Shown here piece after piece: positions 49,254 through 57,300 of a stretch of DNA of 64,000 nt. Positions within the stretch are counted from its first letter, which is position 1; each line of letters begins with the position of its first letter. The DNA lies in the NCBI RefSeq assembly GCF_014648855.1, contig NZ_BMRX01000011.1, positions 284,412 through 348,411 on the forward strand, read 5' to 3'. The translations under genes were made by a program, and so were the position numbers. Below the pieces are notes generated by a model. That model had not been told where the DNA came from. It saw only the letters and a list, made by a program, of their open reading frames with translations, and ran no database searches. This DNA comes from Streptomyces parvulus (GTDB lineage Bacteria > Actinomycetota > Actinomycetes > Streptomycetales > Streptomycetaceae).

Positions 49254-50117
49254 CTAGCCGACCTGCGGGTCGCCCTTGGTGTAGGTCAGGCGCTCCACCG
49301 AGCCGGGGCGGAAGTCGTCCTCGATCTTCTTGCCGTTGACGTACAGCTCGATGACGCCGGCGTCGCCGAGGACGAGGTTGACCTTCTCGTTGTCCTGGAA
49401 GGTCTTGGAGTCGCCCTCTTCGAGGAGTCCGTCGAAGAGGAGCCTGCCGTTGTGATCCTTCGCGGAGATCCAGCTGCGTCCCCCGGGGGCGCTGACCTTG
49501 ACGGTCACCTTGTCGCGGGGCGCGGCGGCGATGGCGCTGTCGGAGGGTTCCGGCTTGGGATCGGCCGGCTTCTTGGGCTTGGAGCTCTGCGAGGCGGACG
49601 AGCCGGTGGAGGGCTGGGCCCCCTCGGCGACGCTCGCCTCGTTGCCGCCGTCGTCGCCGCCCTTGACGAAGGTGAACCCGACGAAGCCGATCACCGCGAC
49701 GATCGCGGCGACCATGGCGGCGGTCCAGTTGGGTCCGCGGCGCTCTGGACGGATGCGTTCCGCCTCGAACAGTGGGGCGGCGGGGGTCGGCTCCGGGCGG
49801 CCGCCGTGCGCGGCGTCGAACTGCGCGAGCAGTTCGGCCGGGTCGAGCCCGACGGCCTTGGCCAGGGTGCGGATGTGGCCGCGCGCGTAGACGTCGCCGC
49901 CGCAGGGCGCGAAGTCGTCCGCCTCGATGGCGTGCACGATGGCGATCCGGACGCGGGTGGCGGTGGTGATGTCGTCGACGGTCAACCCGGCGGCGATCCG
50001 CGCCTGCTGGAGGGCACGGCCGACGGAGGGGCGGGTTTCCTCGGGGGCGTGTTCGGTCACGTCCTGGGAAACGTCTTCGATCGGACGCTCGTCTTCAGGG
50101 GAGTTGCCGTTGGACAC
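49254..50117 (-). CDS. RodZ-like helix-turn-helix membrane protein (HTH_25, DUF4115)
   Basis: A 287-residue protein with a cytoplasmic HTH_25 domain (VGRALQQARIAAGLTVDDITTATRV), a single transmembrane helix (WTAAMVAAIVAVIGFVGFTFV at about 133) and a Ser/Pro/Lys linker. An extracytoplasmic DUF4115-type beta domain follows (VTVKVSAPGGRSWISAKDHNG, VNLVLGDAGVIELYVNGKKI). The layout matches RodZ, which links cytoskeleton to cell wall. Its role in Streptomyces is unclear. GTG 50117 has AAAGG upstream. Confidence 0.85.
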   Translation of the reverse strand: MSNGNSPEDERPIEDVSQDVTEHAPEETRPSVGRALQQARIAAGLTVDDITTATRVRIAIVHAIEADDFAPCGGDVYARGHIRTLAKAVGLDPAELLAQFDAAHGGRPEPTPAAPLFEAERIRPERRGPNWTAAMVAAIVAVIGFVGFTFVKGGDDGGNEASVAEGAQPSTGSSASQSSKPKKPADPKPEPSDSAIAAAPRDKVTVKVSAPGGRSWISAKDHNGRLLFDGLLEEGDSKTFQDNEKVNLVLGDAGVIELYVNGKKIEDDFRPGSVERLTYTKGDPQVG

Positions 50118-50379
50118 GGGGGCGCCTTTCGAGCGTTTAGCCGCCTGTGCTGGACGTTCAGTCTAGGGGGGGTTCGAACGGGTCGGGCAACCGGGCGGTA
50201 CGACCTTTTACGCCATCCGGATGGCCCGGCATCCCGATGGTGGACTACGTCTTGTCACTTCCCTCAACTTGACGTACGCCATGGGGAAACGGTTGCTCAA
50301 TGATCCCTAACGGGTGAGTCACGATCGGCCACCCGGCCGTCGCGGCCCTCCGTCGGCGGAATCCTCGGCCCTCGATTCC

Positions 50380-53115
50380 CTACCCTTCAGACTCCCCCCG
50401 GATCACGGCGAGCACTCCGTCCAGCTCGTCAGGCTTCACAAGAACGTCACGAGCCTTTGAGCCTTCGCTCGGTCCGACGATGCTCCGCGACTCCATCAGG
50501 TCCATCAGCCGCCCGGCCTTGGCGAAGCCGACGCGCAGCTTGCGCTGGAGCATGGACGTCGACCCGAACTGCGTGGAGACGACCAGCTCGGCCGCCTGGC
50601 ACAGCAGGTCGAGGTCGTCGCCGATGTCCTCGTCGATCTCCTTCTTCTGCTTGGTCCCCACGGTGACGTCGTCCCGGAAGACGGGCGCCATCTGGTCCTT
50701 GCAGTGCTGGACGACGGCCGCGACCTCCTCCTCGGTCACGAAGGCGCCCTGCATACGGGTCGGCTTGTTCGCCCCCATCGGCAGGAAGAGGCCGTCGCCC
50801 TTGCCGATCAGCTTCTCGGCGCCGGGCTGGTCGAGGATGACGCGCGAGTCGGCGAGCGAGGAGGTGGCGAAGGCGAGCCTCGAGGGCACGTTGGCCTTGA
50901 TGAGGCCGGTGACGACGTCCACGGAGGGCCGCTGGGTGGCGAGCACCAGGTGGATGCCGGCGGCCCGGGCGAGCTGCGTGATCCGGACGATCGCGTCCTC
51001 GACGTCCCGCGGCGCCACCATCATCAGGTCGGCCAGCTCGTCCACGATCACCAGGAGGTACGGATAGGGCTGGAGTTCGCGCTCGCTGCCCTCGGGCGGC
51101 TTGGCCCTGCCCTCGCGCACCGCGCGGTTGAAGTCGTCGATGTGCCGGTAGCCGTAGGCGGCGAGGTCGTCGTAGCGCAGGTCCATCTCGCGCACGACCC
51201 ACTGGAGGGCCTCCGCGGCCCGCTTGGGGTTGGTGATGATCGGCGTGATCAGGTGCGGGATGCCCTCGTACGCGGTCAGCTCGACGCGCTTGGGGTCGAC
51301 CAGGATCATGCGGACGTCCTCGGGGGTCGCCCGCATCATGATCGAGGTGATCAGGCAGTTGATGCAGGACGACTTGCCGGAGCCGGTGGCGCCCGCGACG
51401 AGCATGTGCGGCATCTTCGCCAGCGAGTGCATGACGTAGCCGCCCTCGACGTCCTTGCCGAAGGCGACCAGCATCGGGTCGTCGTCCTCGGCGGACTCGG
51501 CGAGGCGCAGGACGTCGCCGAGGTTGACCATCTCCCGGTCGGTGTTGGGGATCTCGATGCCGACCGCGGACTTGCCGGGGATCGGGCTGATGATCCGCAC
51601 GTCGGGGCTGGCGACGGCGTACGCGATGTTCTTGGTCAGCGCGGTGATCCGCTCCACCTTGACGGCGGGTCCCAGCTCGACCTCGTAGCGGGTCACCGTC
51701 GGGCCGCGGGTGAAGCCGGTGACCCGTGCGTCGACCTTGAACTCGGTGAAGACGGTGGTCAGCGAGTCCACTATGGCGTCGTTGGCGGCGCTGCGGGCCT
51801 TGCCGGGGCCCCCGCGCGTGAGGGAGTCCAGGGACGGCAGGGAGTACGTGATGTCGCCGGAGAGCTGGAGCTGCTCGGCGCGCGGCGGCAGGTCGCGCTC
51901 CTGCGGCACCGGCGTCTTGGTCAGGTCGGGGACGGCGCCCGGCTTCTCCGGCTCGGGGTCCTTCCTGAGCTTGCCCGGCTGGGGGCGCGCGGCCGGTACG
52001 GGGGTGGGGGTCGGCGTCGTCGGTTCCCGGTCCCCGGTGCTCACGCCCTGGGTGAGGTCGGCGACGAGCGGCGAGGGCGGCATGCCGTGCAGGACCGCGC
52101 CGTCGAGCGCGGCGGCCGCCGCGGCCGCGACGTCCACGGCGTCCATGGGCCGGTTCATCTCGGGCTGCGGCACGGCGGACCGCCGGGGCCGGCCGCGGCG
52201 CCGGGTCAGCGCCTCCTCCTCGGCGCCGTCCGGGTCGTACGGCTCGGCGGGCACGCCCCCGCGCCTGCGGGGGCGCTCGGGCAGGGCCTCGCGCCACTGC
52301 TCGTCGTACCGCTCGTCGTCGTCGGTGAACGCGTCCGCCCCGGGGTCGTCGATCACGCCGAGCCGCACCCCGAGCTGCCGCAGCCGCTGCGGGATGGCGT
52401 TGACCGGGGTGGCGGTGACGACGAGCAGCCCGAAGACCGTGAGCAGCGCGAGCAGCGGCACGGCCAGGACGTCCGTCATGGTGTACGACAGCGGGGTCGC
52501 CGAGCCCCAGCCGATGAGGCCGCCGGCGTCCCTTATGGCCTGCATGCCGTCGCCGCGGGCCGGTGAGCCGCAGGCGATGTGCACCTGGCCGAGCACGCCG
52601 ACGACGAGCGCGGACAGGCCGATCACGATCCGCCCGTTGGCCTCGGGCTTCTCGGGGTGGCGGATGAGGCGCACGGCGATGGCGCCGAGCAGGATCGGCA
52701 CGAGCAGGTCCAGCCGGCCGAAGGCGCCGGTCACGAGGATCTCGACGAGGTCGCCGACGGGGCCCTTGAGGTCGGCCCAGGTGCCCGCGGCGACGATCAG
52801 GGCGACGGCGAGCAGCAGCAGCGCGGAGCCGTCCTTGCGGTGGGCCGGGTCGAGGTTCTTGGCGCCCTGCCCTATGCCGCGGAAGACGGCACCCACCGCG
52901 TGGGCCAGCCCCAGCCAGAACGCGCGCACCAGGCGGTAGACGCCGCCGGTGGGGCTAGGCGCCGGTTTGGGCGCGGGCTTCTTCGCCACCACCTTCTTGG
53001 CGGGGGCCTTCCTCGGGGGTGCCTTTTTGGCAGCGGCCTTCTTGACCGGACCCTTCGCGGGAGCGGCCGCCTTCTTCGCGGGCTGCTTCTTGGCTGCGGA
53101 GGGACGTGAGGCCAT
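50380..53115 (-). CDS. ftsK: DNA translocase FtsK
   Basis: A 911-residue FtsK/SpoIIIE translocase that pumps chromosomal DNA through closing septa. The first 65 residues are a Lys/Ala/Pro-rich head (KKQPAKKAAAPAKG). Four membrane helices follow (about 85-275), then a disordered linker and the motor with Walker A VAGATGSGKSSCINC (about 575), Walker B LVIVDELADLMM and ATQRPSVDVVTGLIKANVPSR. The C-terminal gamma winged helix (LLCQAAELVVSTQFGSTSML, FAKAGRLMDLMESRSIVGP) reads orientation sequences. ATG 53115 is preferred to GTG 53151. Confidence 0.95.
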   Translation of the reverse strand: MASRPSAAKKQPAKKAAAPAKGPVKKAAAKKAPPRKAPAKKVVAKKPAPKPAPSPTGGVYRLVRAFWLGLAHAVGAVFRGIGQGAKNLDPAHRKDGSALLLLAVALIVAAGTWADLKGPVGDLVEILVTGAFGRLDLLVPILLGAIAVRLIRHPEKPEANGRIVIGLSALVVGVLGQVHIACGSPARGDGMQAIRDAGGLIGWGSATPLSYTMTDVLAVPLLALLTVFGLLVVTATPVNAIPQRLRQLGVRLGVIDDPGADAFTDDDERYDEQWREALPERPRRRGGVPAEPYDPDGAEEEALTRRRGRPRRSAVPQPEMNRPMDAVDVAAAAAAALDGAVLHGMPPSPLVADLTQGVSTGDREPTTPTPTPVPAARPQPGKLRKDPEPEKPGAVPDLTKTPVPQERDLPPRAEQLQLSGDITYSLPSLDSLTRGGPGKARSAANDAIVDSLTTVFTEFKVDARVTGFTRGPTVTRYEVELGPAVKVERITALTKNIAYAVASPDVRIISPIPGKSAVGIEIPNTDREMVNLGDVLRLAESAEDDDPMLVAFGKDVEGGYVMHSLAKMPHMLVAGATGSGKSSCINCLITSIMMRATPEDVRMILVDPKRVELTAYEGIPHLITPIITNPKRAAEALQWVVREMDLRYDDLAAYGYRHIDDFNRAVREGRAKPPEGSERELQPYPYLLVIVDELADLMMVAPRDVEDAIVRITQLARAAGIHLVLATQRPSVDVVTGLIKANVPSRLAFATSSLADSRVILDQPGAEKLIGKGDGLFLPMGANKPTRMQGAFVTEEEVAAVVQHCKDQMAPVFRDDVTVGTKQKKEIDEDIGDDLDLLCQAAELVVSTQFGSTSMLQRKLRVGFAKAGRLMDLMESRSIVGPSEGSKARDVLVKPDELDGVLAVIRGESEG

Positions 53116-53310
53116 GGGTGTGAGGTTACCGGGGGAGGCGGCGGTCGACACGTGTGCCTACCGCTTCACCCGTTCGTGTCGTCCGGACGAGGCAGCGGAA
53201 CTGACGCCTCCGGTACTGGTCCTGACAAGTCCTCACAGACCGGACCCCGCGATCCCCGGGACGGCCGGCTGCGGACCCTCAGCGGGCCCGCGGCGGGCGT
53301 CGGTCGAACG

Positions 53311-53985
53311 TCAGTTGACGGCGGGCTGGCCGCCGGACGTACCCGGCTCCAGGGCGTCCAGCGCCCTGCGCAGGCCGGTGAGCTTGCGCTCCAGATGCGC
53401 CGCGGTGGCCACCGCGGCCGCGTCCGTGGACTCGTCGCCCAACTGCTTGGACAGCGCCTCGGCCTGCTCCTCCACGGCCGCCAGGCGGGCGGACAGCTCG
53501 GCGAGCAGCCCCGCCGGCTCCTTCGCCTCGCCGGCCGCGGCCTTGTCGCCGCCCTCCAACTGGAGGCGCAGCAGCGCCGCCTGCTCGCGCAGCTGGCAGT
53601 TCTTCATGTAGAGCTCGACGAAGACCGAGACCTTCGCGCGCAGCACCCACGGATCGAACGGCTTGGAGATGTAGTCCACCGCACCCGCCGCGTACCCCCG
53701 GAAGGTGTGGTGCGGGCCGTGATTGATCGCGGTGAGGAAGATGATCGGGATGTCCCGGGTCCGCTCCCGCCGCTTGATGTGCGCGGCGGTTTCGAAACCG
53801 TCCATGCCCGGCATCTGGACGTCCAGCAGAATGACCGCGAAGTCGTCCGTCAGCAGTGCTTTGAGCGCTTCCTCCCCGGACGATGCCCGCACCAGCGTCT
53901 GATCGAGCGCCGAGAGGATCGCCTCCAGCGCCAGCAGATTCTCCGGCCGGTCATCGACCAGGAGGATCTTGGCCTTCTGCACCAT
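53311..53985 (-). CDS. osaB: Response regulator OsaB
   Basis: A 224-residue regulator without a DNA-binding domain. The receiver (about 1-130) has ILLVDDRPENLLALE, the phosphoacceptor Asp in FAVILLDVQMPGMDGFE, and the Lys in AVDYISKPFDPWVLRAKV. A helical, probably coiled-coil C-terminus follows (LLAELSARLAAVEEQAEALS). ATG 53985 has GGAGGG 7 nt upstream. In S. coelicolor OsaB pairs with OsaA and is needed for growth at high osmolarity. Confidence 0.88.
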   Translation of the reverse strand: MVQKAKILLVDDRPENLLALEAILSALDQTLVRASSGEEALKALLTDDFAVILLDVQMPGMDGFETAAHIKRRERTRDIPIIFLTAINHGPHHTFRGYAAGAVDYISKPFDPWVLRAKVSVFVELYMKNCQLREQAALLRLQLEGGDKAAAGEAKEPAGLLAELSARLAAVEEQAEALSKQLGDESTDAAAVATAAHLERKLTGLRRALDALEPGTSGGQPAVN

Positions 53986-54348
53986 GGCCCGCCCTCCTCG
54001 CCCCGGCGTGGGGCCTCCCCTGTCCGCAGGACTTGGCGCGGCACCGGCGGGTGCCACCCCGGGGGACGACTCCCTTGCGCCGCCCGTCCTCGTGCCGGTC
54101 ATCGTAGCCGCACCCCGCCTGTCGCCACACCCTGTCACCGTGATGTCACTGTGCACGTAGCAGAAACGCGGTGGCGGACCAGAAGGTTCCCCGAATCCCG
54201 CACTTCTACACGGCCCCGGGCACGCTGAGTCAGCGACCGCGTGCGCGTCCCCGGGGTTGATGCCGTTCACGCACACCCCACGTTCGCACACTGCCCGGAC
54301 GACCCGCACGAAGGGGGCCGTACGCACGCCACGAGACCCTGGCGATGA
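53986..54348. other. Non-coding gap between osaA and osaB
   Basis: A 363-bp stretch with no convincing gene. In-frame codons continue upstream of osaB but are Gly/Pro/Arg-rich and unlike protein. No strong hairpin is seen, so osaB may be read both from osaA and from its own promoter in this gap. Confidence 0.6.
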
Positions 54349-57300
54349 TCACTCCTCGCGCATCCACTGCTGCATCACGGTCAGCAGGTGATCGGGGTCG
54401 ACGGGCTTGGTGACGTAGTCGGAGGCGCCCGACTCGATGGCCTTCTCCCGGTCGCCCTTCATCGCCTTGGCGGTCAGCGCGATGATCGGCAGCCCGGCGA
54501 ACTGCGGCATCCGCCGGATCGCCGTGGTCGTCGCGTACCCGTCCATCTCGGGCATCATGATGTCCATCAGGACCACCGCCACGTCCTCGTGCTGCTCCAG
54601 GACCTCGATGCCCTCGCGTCCGTTCTCCGCGTACAGCACGGACAGCCCGTGCTGTTCCAGGACGCTGGTGAGCGCGAAGACGTTGCGGATGTCGTCGTCG
54701 ACGATCAGCACCTTCTGCCCGCCGAACCGGATCCCCCGGGCGGCCTGCGCCGTCGCCTCCCGCTCCGCGTCCGGCTGCCGCTCCCGCACCGCCGGCAGCT
54801 CGTCCGTCTCGGCCGTACGGCGGCGGCGCCGGAACAGCGCCGCGGCGCCGTTCTGCGAGTCCTGGTACGACCGCACCTCGGCCGGCGTCTCCACCTCCGA
54901 CTCCGGCTGCTCGTCCGCGGGCGCGGGGGCGGCCGGCAGCTCGCGTCCGCCGGCGGGCGGCAGGGGCTGCGGGTAGCCGTGCGAGGGCAGCTCGCTCGGG
55001 CGCAGCGGGAGGTAGAGCGTGAACGTCGAACCGCGCCCCGGCTCGCTCTGCGCGTGGATCTCCCCGCCCAGCAGCTGGGCGATCTCCCGCGAGATGGACA
55101 GCCCGAGCCCCGTGCCGCCGTACTTGCGGCTGGTGGTGCCGTCCGCCTGCTTGAACGCCTCGAAGATCACCCGCATCTTGCTGGCCGCGATGCCGATCCC
55201 GGTGTCGCTCACGGAGAACGCGATCAGCTCGGCATCCGGATCGGTCATCGAACCCGCCTCCAGCAACTGCTCCCGGATGCCCTGCGGGACGTCGTCCCGG
55301 GCCGGCCTGATGACCAGCTCGACCGCGCCCGAGTCGGTGAACTTCACCGCGTTCGACAGCAGGTTGCGCAGCACCTGCAACAGCCGCTGCTCGTCCGTGT
55401 GCAGTGTGGCGGGCAGCTCGGGCGACACCCGCACCGACAGGTCCAGGCCCTTCTCCGCGGTCAGCGGCCGGAAGGTGGCCTCCACGTAGTCGACGAGCTG
55501 GACGAGCGCGATGCGCGTCGGGGAGACGTCCATCTTGCCCGCCTCGACCTTCGACAGGTCCAGGATGTCGTTGATGAGCTGGAGCAGGTCGGACCCGGCG
55601 CCGTGGATCGTCTCGGCGAACTCGACCTGCTTGGGCGACAGGTTGGCGTCCGCGTTGTCAGCGAGCAGCTTGGCGAGGATCAGCAGCGAGTTGAGCGGCG
55701 TACGCAGCTCGTGCGACATGTTGGCCAGGAACTCGCTCTTGTAGCGCATCGACACCGCGAGCTGCTCGGCACGCTCCTCCAGGACCTGCCGCGCCTCCTC
55801 GATCTCGGTGTTCTTCACCTCGATGTCGCGGTTCTGCTGCGCCAGCAGCTCGGCCTTCTCCTCCAGTTCGGCGTTGGACGACTGGAGCGCCTTCTGCCGC
55901 TGCTCCAGCTCCTCGGACCGCTCCCGCAGTTGCTCGGTCAGCTCCTGCGACTGGCTCAGCAGGACCTCCGTCTTGGTGTTGACGGAGATCGTGTTCACGC
56001 TGGTCGCGATCATCTCGGCGATCTGGTTCAGGAAGTCCTTCTGGATCTGCGTGAACGGCGTGAAGGAGGCCAGCTCGATCACGCCGAGCACCTGCCCCTC
56101 GAAGAGCACCGGCAGGACGATCACCTGGGCCGGCGGGGCCTCCCCCAGCCCGGAGGAGATCTTGAGATAGCCGCTCGGCGCGTTCTCCACGAGGATCGTG
56201 CGCTTCTCCTCGGCGGCCGTCCCGACGAGCGCCTCCCCCGGCCGGAACGAGGTGGGCATCGAGCCCATCGAGTAGCCGTACGACCCCAGCATGCGCAGCT
56301 CGTACTGGTCCTCCTGGGCGCCCGCCTGGTCCTGGCCGTCGACCAGGGGCATCGCCAGGAAGAACGCCCCGTGCTGGGCGGAGACCACCGGGGTCAGCTC
56401 GCTCATGATCAGCGAGGCCACGTCCTGGAGGTCCCGGCGGCCCTGCATCAGGCCCGAGATCCGGGCCAGGTTGCCCTTGAGCCAGTCCTGCTCCTTGTTG
56501 GCGATCGTGGTGTCGCGGAGGTTGGCGATCATCTTGTTGATGTAGTCCTGAAGCTCGGAGATCTCGCCGGAGGCGTCCACGTCGATCTTCAGGTTCAGGT
56601 CGCCGCGCGTCACCGCGGTCGCCACGCGCGCGATGGCACGCACCTGCCGGGTGAGGTTCCCGGCCATCTCGTTCACCGACTCGGTCAGGTCCCGCCAGGT
56701 GCCGTCCACGTCCCGCACCCGCGCCTGGCCGCCCAGCTGCCCCTCGGTGCCCACCTCGCGGGCCACGCGGGTGACCTCCTCCGCGAAGGACGACAGCTGG
56801 TCGACCATCGTGTTGATGGTCGTCTTCAGCTCCAGGATCTCCCCGCGCGCGTCGATGTCGATCTTCTTGGTGAGGTCGCCCTTGGCGATGGCGGTGGTGA
56901 CCATGGCGATGTTGCGCACCTGACCGGTCAGGTTGGACGCCATCTGGTTCACCGACTCGGTGAGGTCCTTCCACGTACCCGACACGCCCGGCACGTGCGC
57001 CTGACCACCGAGGATGCCGTCCGTGCCCACCTCGCGGGCCACCTTGGTCACCTGCTCCGCGAACGAACTCAGCGTCTTCACCATGGTGTTGAACGTCTCG
57101 GCGAGCTGGGCGACCTCACCGCGCGCCTCGATCGTCACCGTCCGGGTGAGGTCGCCGTTGGCCACCGCCGCCGCCACCTGCGAGATGTTCCGCACCTGCA
57201 CGGTGAGGTTCTTCGCCATCAGGTTGACGTTGTCGCTCAGGTCCTTCCAGATGCCCACGACACCCGGCACGTGCGCCTGGCCGCCGAGGATGCCCTCCGT

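Noticed and set aside
50213..50224. The palindrome CCATCCGGATGG upstream of the RodZ-like gene
   Set aside because: A 12-bp palindrome without spacing or a partner element is easily expected by chance in DNA of this composition.
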